Assembly (NCBI GenBank): GCA_036570425.1 | Contig: DATCYF010000018.1 | Location: 62,001 to 126,000 of the forward strand | DNA length: 64,000 bases | From: Rhizorhapis sp036570425 | GTDB taxonomy: Bacteria > Pseudomonadota > Alphaproteobacteria > Sphingomonadales > Sphingomonadaceae | Direction: 5' to 3' | In this document: positions 1-8,845 of the stretch, piece by piece | Layout: each line of letters begins with the position of its first letter | Position numbering within the stretch: the first letter of the stretch is position 1 | The notes under the pieces: generated by a model | The model's input: only the letters and a program-made list of their open reading frames with translations | Told to the model about the DNA's origin: nothing | Databases searched by the model: none | Position numbers and translations under genes: made by a program

Positions 1-1056
1 CCGCATGTCAGCGGCCCGCAGCACGCTTTCCACCATCGCCCCGCCATTATTCGCCTCAGCCACTACCCGGTCGGCCCCATGCACTGAAGCGGCCTCAGCC
101 ACAGCGCGCGCCCATCCTTCGGGACTGCGCCCGGATACGCTCGCATCGGCCACCAGGTAGGCCCGCCCGTCACCACACAGCGCCACCGCAACAATGCCGC
201 AAGCATCGCCATGCGCTGAAGCAGGCGGATCAACGCCAACCACCATCCGCTTCACCGCAGGCGCTGTCCGCACGCGTCGCCGTTCCAGCAAATCGCGGTT
301 CCACAAAGCGCCTTCCAGTTCCTCGATAAGCTCCCCATCCAGTTCCTGCCGACCCAGCCTCGTTCCCTGATAGCCAGACTCCATCGCACTCAGGAAGGAA
401 CCAGGCAGGTTCGCGCCATTTTCGGCCGTTCGCCCGCGCGTGACCACGACGTCACCCTCTCGCACCAGCCGCCGCAGCAGCGGCACTGGCCGGGGCGTCG
501 TCGTCGCCACGATGCGCGGCCATTGCCCCAGCCGCATGCCCATCATCAGATTGTCCCAGCCATCCTCTCCGTTGGGCCACTTCGCGATTTCATCCGCCCA
601 GCCATGACTGTGCTGCGGTCCACGCAGGCTTTCCGGCTCCGCCGCGCCGTAGAGCATGGCTTGAGCCCCCGACCGCCACACCAGCCGCCGCAGCGACGGC
701 GCATAGACGGGCCGCTCTCCCTGGGCCGCAATGGCAAGCAGCCCGCTCTCCCCTTCCACCATAACGGAACGCGCCTCGTGCAGCGTCGCGCCTACCAAAG
801 CGATCCGCGCAGACCCATCGCTTTCCGCTATCGAGCGAACCCATTCAGCCCCAGCGCGTGTTTTCCCAAAGCCCCGCCCCGCCATCATCAGCCACACCCG
901 CCAGCCGCCCTCCGGCGCCCTCTGGGTAGTTCGTCCCCAAAAACCCCAGTTCCGCTTCAGGCCCGCAACCTCGTGCGGATCGAGACCCTCCAGGATATGC
1001 AGCATCTCCGCTTCGGAAAGGCGCGTCAGTTCTTCAGCGACTGACGAGTCCATCAT
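1..1056 (-). CDS. Phage/GTA-type terminase large subunit (partial)
   Basis: This is the ATP-driven DNA-packaging motor and nuclease of a phage or gene transfer agent. It is cut by the left window edge, so 352 codons are visible. Translating the minus strand from ATG 1056 gives a Walker A motif GRGFGKT near residue 60, an acidic WADE Walker B candidate near residue 150, and the start of an RNase H-like nuclease at VGVDPPAS. Its start overlaps the small-subunit stop by four bases (ATGA), which fixes the start and shows translational coupling. This small-then-large order followed by structural genes is typical of alphaproteobacterial gene transfer agents. A prophage is possible, because the rest of the cluster lies outside the window. 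Confidence 0.85.
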   Translation of the reverse strand, partial: MMDSSVAEELTRLSEAEMLHILEGLDPHEVAGLKRNWGFWGRTTQRAPEGGWRVWLMMAGRGFGKTRAGAEWVRSIAESDGSARIALVGATLHEARSVMVEGESGLLAIAAQGERPVYAPSLRRLVWRSGAQAMLYGAAEPESLRGPQHSHGWADEIAKWPNGEDGWDNLMMGMRLGQWPRIVATTTPRPVPLLRRLVREGDVVVTRGRTAENGANLPGSFLSAMESGYQGTRLGRQELDGELIEELEGALWNRDLLERRRVRTAPAVKRMVVGVDPPASAHGDACGIVAVALCGDGRAYLVADASVSGRSPEGWARAVAEAASVHGADRVVAEANNGGAMVESVLRAADMR

Positions 1057-1622
1057 GTGTCGCTCCCTGCCTTCCGCCGCCTTCTCATCGTCAACAGCTT
1101 GGCCTTGATCTCCGCCAGCGCCTGCGCGCCGTCAGTCACTTGCTGACCTTGGGCCATCCGGTATTCAGCTACTTTCTTCGCATATTGCGTCAGAAGTTGC
1201 AGGCTCAGGCGGTTATCATAGCTGTGGACCCGCTTCACCACCTCTTCACGCTTCGCTACCCCATCACCGTTTCCATCCTCTGCAACGGGGCGATATTCCG
1301 TTACGTCCTGTCCGAAGCGCGCGCGTCGCAGCATTTCCATTTCCAAAGCGACAAAGCCTTCTTCCAACGCCTTCATCCATGCGTCGGCAAAGGCCGCATC
1401 CCGCCTCCGCAAGGCATATATGGCGCCCGGATGCTTGCCGATCGCGCGGCAGGCTTCGCTCACATTCGATGTGTCCGCCAGCACTTCCAGAAACAGAGCT
1501 TTCTGCTTTTTTGTATAGCCGCCCTTCGGTGCCCGCCGCTTTTGAGGCGCGCCGTTCCGTCCTCCGGCATGAGAACGTCCGATCACAAGCTCTTCCCCGC
1601 CGCTCTTCTTTCGTGCCGCCAT
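1053..1622 (-). CDS. Terminase small subunit-like DNA-binding protein (GTA/phage)
   Basis: This 189-residue protein probably recognises DNA and loads the terminase motor. It has a basic N-terminus. A central region, GYTKKQKALFLEVLADTSNV followed by SEACRAIGKHPGAIYALRRR, reads as a helix-turn-helix of the homeodomain-like type used by small terminases. The C-terminal helices carry QLLTQYAKKVAEYR. An in-frame extension up to 1709 exists, but ATG 1622 is chosen because GGAG lies seven bases upstream and the extension has no family-like sequence. It overlaps the large subunit by four bases. The function is inferred mainly from that neighbour. Confidence 0.7.
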   Translation of the reverse strand: MAARKKSGGEELVIGRSHAGGRNGAPQKRRAPKGGYTKKQKALFLEVLADTSNVSEACRAIGKHPGAIYALRRRDAAFADAWMKALEEGFVALEMEMLRRARFGQDVTEYRPVAEDGNGDGVAKREEVVKRVHSYDNRLSLQLLTQYAKKVAEYRMAQGQQVTDGAQALAEIKAKLLTMRRRRKAGSDT

Positions 1623-1727
1623 GTCCCCGCTCCGTCCCCACAGAAAGGACACAGCAAAAAGGCTCGACCAACGATCGAACCCTTCCGCCGCATCACCTCC
1701 GCGACTCACAATTTTTCAGCATGTCCT

Positions 1728-1757
1728 ATATGTGCCAGAACAGCGTGACAATGTCAA
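1728..1757 (-). promoter_or_regulatory. Possible sigma70-type promoter for the terminase genes
   Basis: On the minus strand a perfect TTGACA (1752-1757) lies 18 bases upstream of a weak ACATAT (1728-1733), about 110 bases before the terminase small-subunit start. The -35 match is good and the -10 match poor, so this is only a candidate. Confidence 0.25.
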
Positions 1758-1896
1758 GTGTTTTTGCCTATATGGTTATATCTCTGTTTCTCCATCAAAC
1801 AGACAGACCCCTGTCTCACAGCTTGGGCCGTTCGCCCGATTCTCTCCGGAGAACTCTTGCGACGCAGCAAAATGTCGCGCTAAACCGCTCACTCGC

Positions 1897-1913
1897 TGCC
1901 CAATATTTGGGCA
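1897..1913 (+). promoter_or_regulatory. NtrC-like binding palindrome upstream of glnB
   Basis: TGCCCAATATTTGGGCA is a perfect 7-3-7 inverted repeat of 17 bases. Enteric NtrC sites have the same length and symmetry (TGCAC...GGTGCA pattern). It lies about 83 bases upstream of a sigma54-like promoter and 200 bases before glnB, the usual place for an NtrC enhancer. Assignment to NtrC is inference from position and form. Confidence 0.45.
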
Positions 1914-1995
1914 ATGGTTGGAAATCCTGCCTGCAAAACGAGCAAAACCTATAAAGTTGCTGGAACCGGACACCCATTTCTGGCGGTTTCGGAAT

Positions 1996-2011
1996 TGGCA
2001 CGGTAATTGAT
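1996..2011 (+). promoter_or_regulatory. Sigma54-like -24/-12 promoter of glnB-glnA
   Basis: TGGCACG, four bases, then TTGAT matches the sigma54 consensus TGGCACG-N4-TTGCW except that the -12 GC reads GA. The predicted start site would be near 2022, giving a leader of roughly 85 bases before glnB. Together with the upstream palindrome it suggests nitrogen control through RpoN and NtrC. Confidence 0.45.
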
Positions 2012-2108
2012 TGTGCAGCAGCGTGCGGACGCACGCGCGAGTCTCTGTAATTGCGTGAACTGCGCCTTGTGTGCAGATGCGCTCCGCTACCGGGGGATCG
2101 AAGTCGGA

Positions 2109-2447
2109 ATGAAGAAGATTGAAGCCATCATCAAGCCGTTCAAGCTGGACGAGGTGAAGGAAGCGCTGCACGAAGTGGGCGTATCCGGCATCACCGTGAC
2201 GGAAGCGAAGGGCTTTGGACGGCAGAAGGGCCACACCGAACTTTATCGCGGTGCCGAATATGTCGTCGACTTTCTGCCGAAGGTAAAGCTGGAGGTCGTC
2301 GTCGACGACAATCTGGCTGAACGTGTAGTGGAAGCAATAGCATCGGCCGCGCAAACGGGCCGCATCGGCGATGGCAAGATTTTCGTGGTGCCGGTCGAAA
2401 CCGTCCTGCGAATCCGTACCGGTGAAAGGGATTCAGACGCGATCTGA
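2109..2447 (+). CDS. glnB: Nitrogen regulatory protein P-II
   Basis: This 112-residue P-II signal protein senses 2-oxoglutarate and ATP/ADP and controls glutamine synthetase adenylylation and NtrB/NtrC signalling. It begins MKKIEAIIKPFKLDEVKEAL, the classical P-II N-terminus. The T-loop GHTELYRGAEY carries the uridylylated tyrosine at about residue 51, and TGRIGDGKIFV is the B-loop. ATG 2109 is chosen because it gives the standard family length, while an in-frame extension to 2007 would overlap the promoter. glnA follows after 86 bases, an arrangement common in alphaproteobacteria. Confidence 0.97.
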   Translation: MKKIEAIIKPFKLDEVKEALHEVGVSGITVTEAKGFGRQKGHTELYRGAEYVVDFLPKVKLEVVVDDNLAERVVEAIASAAQTGRIGDGKIFVVPVETVLRIRTGERDSDAI

Positions 2448-2533
2448 GTCCCTCTCGCGCATGGAATAACACCAAATGCCGGCAGTGCGTGCATCCGGCG
2501 ACAGCACATCTGAAACATGGAAGGGTAAGCTAA

Positions 2534-3946
2534 ATGGCGAATACGCCGAATGACGTTCTGAAAATGATCGAAGAAAAAGAGATCGAGTGGGTCGACCTGC
2601 GCTTTACCGATCCCAAGGGCAAATGGCAGCACCTCACCATGGTGGCCAGTGTCGTCGGTGAGGACGAACTCGCCGATGGCTTCATGTTCGACGGTTCGTC
2701 CATCGAAGGCTGGAAGGCCATCAACGAATCCGACATGATCCTGAAGCCCGATCTGGACGCCGTCTATGTCGATCCGTTCAGCGCAACGCCGATGCTGATC
2801 CTCATCTGCGATATTGTCGAACCCGGCACTGGCGAACTTTACACTCGCGATCCGCGCTCGACCGCTAAGCGCGCTGAATCCTATGTGAAGGCCGCTGGCT
2901 TCGGCGACACCGTCTATGTCGGACCTGAAGCGGAGTTCTTCATGTTTGACGACGTGAAGTTCGAAAACAGCTATTCGACCAGCTATTACGCCATCGATGA
3001 CATCGAACTGCCGACCAACACCGGCAAGTCCTATGAAGGCGGCAATCTTGGTCATCGCCCCCGCGCCAAGGGCGGCTATTTCCCGGTCGCGCCGGTCGAC
3101 AGCAGCGTGGACATCCGCGGCGAGATGGTAACGACCATGCTCGAAATGGGCCTGCCCTGCGACAAGCACCACCATGAAGTGGCCGCCGCGCAGCATGAGC
3201 TGGGCCTCACCTTCGGCACGCTCGTCACGACCGCCGACCGCATGCAGGTCTACAAATATGTCGTGCACATGGTCGCGCAGGCTTATGGCAAAACCGCGAC
3301 TTTCATGCCGAAGCCGATCAAGGAAGATAACGGTTCGGGCATGCACACCCACATTTCAATCTGGGACAAGGGCAACCCGCTGTTCGCCGGCAACGGCTAT
3401 GCCGGTCTGTCCGACATGTGCCTGTACTTCATCGGCGGCGTCATCAAGCATGCCAAGGCGCTGAACGCCTTCACCAATCCGACGACCAACAGCTACAAGC
3501 GTCTGGTGCCGGGCTATGAAGCGCCCGTTCTGCTGGCCTATTCCAGCCGCAACCGTTCAGCTTCCTGCCGCATTCCATACGGCACGGGCAGCAAGGCCAA
3601 GCGTGTGGAATTCCGCTTCCCCGATGCGATGGCGAACCCGTACCTCTGCTATGCAGCGCTGCTCATGGCGGGCCTCGACGGCATTCAGAACAAGATTCAT
3701 CCTGGTGATCCCATGGACAAAAATCTTTACGATCTGCCGCCGGAGGAACTGTCCGAAGTTCCCACCGTCTGCAGTTCGCTCCGCGAGGCGCTGGAATCGC
3801 TGGGGGCCGACTATGAGTTTCTGCTGAAAGGCGATGTGTTCACGAAGGACCAGATCGATTCCTATATTGAGCTGAAATATGCCGATGTTGCCCGTTGGGA
3901 GATGACTCCCAGCCCGGTCGAATTCGACATGTATTACAGCGTCTGA
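2534..3946 (+). CDS. glnA: Glutamine synthetase type I
   Basis: The protein makes glutamine from glutamate, ammonia and ATP in the cytoplasm, as a dodecamer. It has 470 residues, the usual GSI-beta length. Visible signatures are the N-terminal beta-grasp segment with FDGSSIEGW, the metal and glutamate site region with GPEAEFF, the KPI..DNGSGMH segment, and the adenylylation loop NLYDLPPEE with its tyrosine at about residue 399. That tyrosine indicates control by GlnE. GGAAGG lies just before the start. It follows glnB in the same direction and ends at a strong terminator. Confidence 0.98.
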   Translation: MANTPNDVLKMIEEKEIEWVDLRFTDPKGKWQHLTMVASVVGEDELADGFMFDGSSIEGWKAINESDMILKPDLDAVYVDPFSATPMLILICDIVEPGTGELYTRDPRSTAKRAESYVKAAGFGDTVYVGPEAEFFMFDDVKFENSYSTSYYAIDDIELPTNTGKSYEGGNLGHRPRAKGGYFPVAPVDSSVDIRGEMVTTMLEMGLPCDKHHHEVAAAQHELGLTFGTLVTTADRMQVYKYVVHMVAQAYGKTATFMPKPIKEDNGSGMHTHISIWDKGNPLFAGNGYAGLSDMCLYFIGGVIKHAKALNAFTNPTTNSYKRLVPGYEAPVLLAYSSRNRSASCRIPYGTGSKAKRVEFRFPDAMANPYLCYAALLMAGLDGIQNKIHPGDPMDKNLYDLPPEELSEVPTVCSSLREALESLGADYEFLLKGDVFTKDQIDSYIELKYADVARWEMTPSPVEFDMYYSV

Positions 3947-3965
3947 CGCACATTGTTGAAAATGG

Positions 3966-3998
3966 AAAGCCCCGGGGATGCATTCCCCGGGGCTTTTT
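3966..3998 (+). terminator. Rho-independent terminator after glnA
   Basis: A 13-bp perfect stem (AAAGCCCCGGGGA paired with TCCCCGGGGCTTT) encloses the loop TGCAT and ends in a run of five T. It lies 20 bases after the glnA stop. Confidence 0.93.
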
Positions 3999-4067
3999 AC
4001 CCGGTTAATATTGACTCCTAATTTTACCCGGATTAAATAAAGCCGCATTCTCTTGAAGGCGGCGAAC

Positions 4068-4676
4068 ATGACTTTTGACCTTTCCGATCGTTGCACGGCC
4101 TTTGATGGCGAGACGTGTATTGCGGAAGGCACTTTGCGCGACATCGCTCCCATCGTCCGGCAAGCATTATTGCGGCCCGACGCGCGCCCTGTTTTCTTTT
4201 TTCATGACCGTAGCGGCCGCTCCATCGATCTGGATTTACGCGGCAGCGAAGCCGACATGCTGGCGCAGCTTGTTGCGCAACATGGCGTAAAGCTGGCTGT
4301 TCCGGTGTCCACCGGACCTGGCCGCCCCAAATTGGGTGTGACGGCGCGGGAAATCACTCTCCTGCCACGCCACTGGGAATGGCTGGCCCAGCAACGTGGC
4401 GGCGCATCTGCCACGCTGCGGCGTCTGGTGCAGGAAGCGATCGTCAGGGAAGAACACGGACCCCGACCAGCCCGCGACGCGCTTTATAGGATCATGTCCC
4501 CATTGGCCGGCGACCGCCCAGGCTTTGAGGAAGCCAGCCGCGCCTTGTTCGCTGGCGATCGGGAAAAGTTCGAAGCGCATATCGCCCCCTGGCCTGCAGA
4601 CCTCGCGCGGAGCCTCCGCCGCCTGTCCGCCCGCTGCTTCGATGATGCGCCATCGGAAGGCGCAGCTTCTCAATAA
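4068..4676 (+). CDS. DUF2239 family protein
   Basis: This 202-residue protein of unknown function begins MTFDLSDRCTAFDG. It contains PGRPKLGVTAREITLLPRHW followed by EWLAQQ, the hallmark of DUF2239, with a predicted helix-turn-helix-like stretch in which ATLRRLVQEA follows. No signal peptide or membrane segment is seen. ATG 4068 is preferred over an in-frame TTG 15 bases earlier because AAGG is placed for it. The gene converges on tamB and overlaps its end by seven bases. Confidence 0.75.
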   Translation: MTFDLSDRCTAFDGETCIAEGTLRDIAPIVRQALLRPDARPVFFFHDRSGRSIDLDLRGSEADMLAQLVAQHGVKLAVPVSTGPGRPKLGVTAREITLLPRHWEWLAQQRGGASATLRRLVQEAIVREEHGPRPARDALYRIMSPLAGDRPGFEEASRALFAGDREKFEAHIAPWPADLARSLRRLSARCFDDAPSEGAASQ

Positions 4677-7600
4677 TCCTTCGACACCCGCACATTGACG
4701 CTCTGCCGCCCCATGGTCGAAATGCTCGACAGGAGCGACAGCCAACGGGTGATCTGGAACTCTACACGCGTAGCGGAATAGCCCTGCCCGTCCGTGATCA
4801 ACTCCACATAGGTTTTGCGGGTAATATATTTGCCCGCGGCCACGGATGTTCCCTGACCGGTAGTGCTGTCGGCTGGCAATATCCGTAACCGATCAAGCCC
4901 TGCCGCCTTGCGCACGGCGTTGATGGGGTCAAGACCGCCGCTGCCGCTCTGTAGTGAGGCGACAGCAGTGGCCAGCTGCAACGCCTCTGGCGCTGAAAGA
5001 TCAGTGATGGAACTGCCAAACAACAGGCGCGACAGCAGTTCGTCCTCCGGCAGGGCAGGCGTGCTGGTGAAGCTGATGTCGGGCTGCAATCCCGTGCCGG
5101 TCACATGAATCGTGGCGCTCAGGTCAGTGACATCAGCGGACGCTTCGATATCCAGATTGGGATTGATGGGGCTATTGCCGGTGAAATGGATTTCTCCTTT
5201 CTCCAGATCGAAAGTCCGCCCGGCAAACTCATAACTTCCCCGCATCAGATCAGCCGTACCCAGCACGGTAGGATTGGTGATCGTCCCCCCGATCTGCAGG
5301 TCCGCGCGCCATTCACTGTCCAGCCCAAGCCCGGTAACCACCAGCCGATTGCGCGCCCTGGCATGAACGTTCAGCCTCCAGGGCGAAGGCGCAGTCGCCT
5401 CATCTTCCTCTATTTCTCCGCGCCGGTTGATTTCAATCACCTTCAGCTCAGGGATTTCCGCAACAGCGTTCGCCTTGCCAAGCGTGAAGCGGCTACGGAC
5501 AAGCTGGACGTCTCCTGAAATGACGCCGCCTGATCCGCTGGACCTGATGGTCAGCGGTCCCGTTACATTCGCGCCAATATCATCGCGGTTGAGGAGCACG
5601 GCATTGTCCGCCTGCAAGCTCAAATCGATGCCAATTCCCGCGCCGGAAAAATCAAAGCTGCCGCTTCCGGTCACCTTGCCGCCGCCCTTCGACATGCCGC
5701 TCAGGCTGGAGAGTACCAGTTTCGAGCCGCCGAATGCGCCACGTATGTTGACCGACGTCAGCGACATGCCCGTGACCGGGCTGGACAGGCGCGCATCATC
5801 GGCCATGACTGATCCGCGAATGATGGGATTGGCCAGGGTTCCATGCGCATCGAAGCCGATCTGCACCGGTCCCGTCAGATCGAAAGTTTCGACATTGGTG
5901 AGCCGCCAGAGCGTATCCGCAGGCCCTTCATAGCGCAGTTGTGCAAAGAGCGGAGCATGGCTTAGCCGGTCCAGGATATAGCCTTCACTCAATGGCGAAA
6001 GGCGTGCCTGCGCGCGTCCGATGGTCTTTCCGCCGCTGACGATCACGGCCCGCGCCGCCGCGCTGCTCGGGCCAAGCACCGCATTGAGCCCGACGTCGAC
6101 GGGGCGGGAGGACACGGCAAGACCCGACCGGGTCAGGCCGCGCAACCGCAATTCCGCCCGTCCGGACGGCATGCCTCCTTGCGGGCTGGAATAGCTCAAC
6201 GTACCCGTCGCCACTCCTCCAAGGCCCAGATCCTCATTGTAAATGTCTAGTATGCTGAGGGGCAAACGGTCGAGCCGCGCTTCGATCCGGCTGTTCGGAC
6301 CACCTAACTGCCCGGACAACTGCGTCCGCCCGCCCGCAAAACTGATGGTAGCGGGCGCGAGCGTCCATCCAGCGTCTTCGCTGCTCGTCAGCACCGCTGG
6401 CCGCGAGAGCCGGATCGCTTTTCGATCAAGCGTTCCTCCGCCCGTCAGCACTATACGGCCCGGCGCAATATCGGCCTTCAACTGAAGGTCGAACAGTCGT
6501 CCGCGCCTGCCGGAAAAGCTGGCTTGCGCCGTGCCTCGACCGCCAGTGAGCTGCACGTTGCCTGACAGGCGCCCAATGCGCATTGTCCCGCGCCGAAGCC
6601 CCCGCGCATCGACTTTCGCGTCTATGCTGGGGCCTTCCGGGTTGAGCAGGATCGTAGCGATCAACGTTCCACGCCGGACATGGAACGGCGGCGGTCCCAC
6701 GAAATCAGCGTCGCGCGCCGCGAGTTCTGTCTTGATCTGCTGCACACCATTCATCGGCTGCAAGGCAACATAGCCCGTCACGCCGCCGCCGGAAATACCC
6801 AGCCTTCCGGTCAGCCCGTCCGCCACAGGCATGATCTGCCCGCTCGCGACCGTGCCCGAAACGGTCAGCCGGTCAAACCCGATCACCGCCTGCCCTCCCC
6901 GCGGCAGGGAAATCCGCCCTTCGCCATCGAAGGGTCCCAATGCCGATCCGCCTGCGACGACGAAGACAAAGCCATCAGAATCGGGGGTTAATTGCAGCCG
7001 CACATCAGCCAACTGCGCGGCGTCAAATGGCCGGGCAAATAAAAGGTTGAGTTTTGGCCGATCGATTTTGCCGTCAAGGGCAAGCTCTATCGGTCCGTAG
7101 CGGTTGTGCGTGCCGCGCCCCTCGAAATGGAAGGTCCCGTTCCTCCGCCTGTATCCGTTCGCGCTGAGATGGAGGAGAGGCGCATCCAGCTTCAGGCCGG
7201 AAAGGCGCAACTGCCCATCTGCCCCCAACGCAAGGTCGGAAGTGAGACGCGGAAGCCCCCCCGCCAGCCCTCGCAAAAATCCATTGTCGAATCGCCGCAC
7301 GTCGGCTCGCGCCTTTCCGGTCAGGGCCAGCCCGCCGCCCTTGCGCGGAACAGCGCGGATGTCGGACCGCACATCGACAATGCCGATGCCTGGAATGAGC
7401 AGGCCCTTGATGTCCCCGACGAGAGCCGCATTGAATCGTCCCGTCGCCAGATCGGCCAGGATCACCAGCTGGCTCCTGAGCTTTGCCGCGCGCAGCGTCA
7501 TCTTGTTGCTGGTGAGCGTCTGACCTTGAAGCTGTAGAACACCGTCAAGTGCCAGATTGTTGAAGATGCCGTCCAGGATTGCGCCTTGCCCGATCATCCG

Positions 7601-8845
7601 CCGCGCCCGCATGTGGAGGGGGATCAGCGTTGCGCCCTCACGGCTGATCCTGCCCTCTCCTTCCCCGCGCAGATCAAGGAAGCGGGTCTTCCCGAAGGCA
7701 AGTTGCGGCGCGGTCAGTAAATATTGGAAACGAGCGGAATCAAATTTGCCATCAAACCGGAGCTTTAACGCAACGCGATCCCCGCGCGCCGACTTGATCA
7801 ACGCCGCCGGGCGCAGCAGCCGCGCCTCTATCCGCAGATCGTCGAACAGATTATGCCCCAGATCAATCCCGCCCTCCGTTGTCAGCGCGAGCGCGGGGGA
7901 TTTAAGCGACAACGTCCCGTCAATCACACGCTTTTTGAACGTGCCAGTGGCGTCGATGTCCACGCCGGGATCGGACAGGCGGCCCACAAGCCCACCGACC
8001 AGCAATTGCGGCTGCAACGTGCCGGACAGATGATATTGCCCCTTCGCCGCCTCCATGGCGAGTTGCGCCAGAGGCTTTTTGTCCACTGCCGCGGAAAGGC
8101 TCCCCTCCCACTTCGTCCAGCTTCCCCTGCCCTCGATCTTGAGCGTGGCGTCCTGCTTCAGGCCAGCGATCTTGCCGACCAGCCCACCGGCGGGAGCGTT
8201 GATGTCGGCGTGAAGGGCAAACCTGTCGTCATCAGGGCGGGAGTCGAGATTGACTATTATCCGGTCCTCGCCCCCGATCACTCGTCCGGCAAGATCAACC
8301 CGGGCCCGACCGGACAATATCTCCACCCGTCCGCGCAATGTTGCTGCCTGCCGCTTGCCCGTGACGGCCTTTGCTATGGTAAGGCGGCCGACGGACAGGC
8401 TGGCAAGCCTGATATCGAAATCCGGAAGGATCGGCCCCTCCTTGACGCTCGGCTTGAACTGCGGCCATCGGTGCAGCGTCGCCGTCGCCATGCTGAACCT
8501 GTCAATGTCCAGCCGGTTGGATAGCCAGGCGAACGGCCACCAGTCCAGTTCCACGCGCGGGGAAGACAGGAACAAACCCTTATTGTCATATAACCGCACG
8601 TCCTGCAGCACGGCATTTTTGTAGATGCTGCCCTCAATTCGGCCGATGCGGATCTTCAGGCCGGAACTGGGCGAGAGCGCAGCGACGCGCGCGACGACAA
8701 AGCGATGCCCTGCGCCAGTATCCAGCCAGGCGAGCGCAGCGAACAGGAGCAGCACTATCGCCACGGCAGTGCTGAACACCCAATGCTGCCATCCGAAGCG
8801 GAAGCGGCGGGGCGCTGCGGCCTGGTTCTCCGGCTCCGTTGCCAT
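4670..8845 (-). CDS. tamB: Translocation and assembly module protein TamB
   Basis: This very long (1391 aa) inner-membrane-anchored periplasmic protein works with TamA in outer-membrane protein assembly or phospholipid transport between membranes. One N-terminal membrane helix (about residues 20-42, HWVFSTAVAIVLLLFAALAW) is followed by long beta-rich repeats of AsmA/VPS13-like character. The conserved TamB domain (DUF490) fills roughly the last 350 residues, including NPNLDIEASADVTD and SRLLFGSSITDLSAPEA. ATG 8845 is used, not the preceding in-frame TTG, because it overlaps the TamA stop by one base (TGATG). It lies directly downstream of tamA. Confidence 0.92.
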   Translation of the reverse strand: MATEPENQAAAPRRFRFGWQHWVFSTAVAIVLLLFAALAWLDTGAGHRFVVARVAALSPSSGLKIRIGRIEGSIYKNAVLQDVRLYDNKGLFLSSPRVELDWWPFAWLSNRLDIDRFSMATATLHRWPQFKPSVKEGPILPDFDIRLASLSVGRLTIAKAVTGKRQAATLRGRVEILSGRARVDLAGRVIGGEDRIIVNLDSRPDDDRFALHADINAPAGGLVGKIAGLKQDATLKIEGRGSWTKWEGSLSAAVDKKPLAQLAMEAAKGQYHLSGTLQPQLLVGGLVGRLSDPGVDIDATGTFKKRVIDGTLSLKSPALALTTEGGIDLGHNLFDDLRIEARLLRPAALIKSARGDRVALKLRFDGKFDSARFQYLLTAPQLAFGKTRFLDLRGEGEGRISREGATLIPLHMRARRMIGQGAILDGIFNNLALDGVLQLQGQTLTSNKMTLRAAKLRSQLVILADLATGRFNAALVGDIKGLLIPGIGIVDVRSDIRAVPRKGGGLALTGKARADVRRFDNGFLRGLAGGLPRLTSDLALGADGQLRLSGLKLDAPLLHLSANGYRRRNGTFHFEGRGTHNRYGPIELALDGKIDRPKLNLLFARPFDAAQLADVRLQLTPDSDGFVFVVAGGSALGPFDGEGRISLPRGGQAVIGFDRLTVSGTVASGQIMPVADGLTGRLGISGGGVTGYVALQPMNGVQQIKTELAARDADFVGPPPFHVRRGTLIATILLNPEGPSIDAKVDARGLRRGTMRIGRLSGNVQLTGGRGTAQASFSGRRGRLFDLQLKADIAPGRIVLTGGGTLDRKAIRLSRPAVLTSSEDAGWTLAPATISFAGGRTQLSGQLGGPNSRIEARLDRLPLSILDIYNEDLGLGGVATGTLSYSSPQGGMPSGRAELRLRGLTRSGLAVSSRPVDVGLNAVLGPSSAAARAVIVSGGKTIGRAQARLSPLSEGYILDRLSHAPLFAQLRYEGPADTLWRLTNVETFDLTGPVQIGFDAHGTLANPIIRGSVMADDARLSSPVTGMSLTSVNIRGAFGGSKLVLSSLSGMSKGGGKVTGSGSFDFSGAGIGIDLSLQADNAVLLNRDDIGANVTGPLTIRSSGSGGVISGDVQLVRSRFTLGKANAVAEIPELKVIEINRRGEIEEDEATAPSPWRLNVHARARNRLVVTGLGLDSEWRADLQIGGTITNPTVLGTADLMRGSYEFAGRTFDLEKGEIHFTGNSPINPNLDIEASADVTDLSATIHVTGTGLQPDISFTSTPALPEDELLSRLLFGSSITDLSAPEALQLATAVASLQSGSGGLDPINAVRKAAGLDRLRILPADSTTGQGTSVAAGKYITRKTYVELITDGQGYSATRVEFQITRWLSLLSSISTMGRQSVNVRVSKDY

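Larger units (their letters stand above)
1623..2108. other. Intergenic control region between terminase and glnB
   Basis: This 486-base gap separates the divergent terminase and glnB genes. No convincing protein is encoded. It holds a candidate terminase promoter, a short inverted repeat AGACAG/CTGTCT at 1801-1816, an NtrC-like palindrome at 1897-1913 and a sigma54-like promoter at 1996-2011. Confidence 0.6.
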
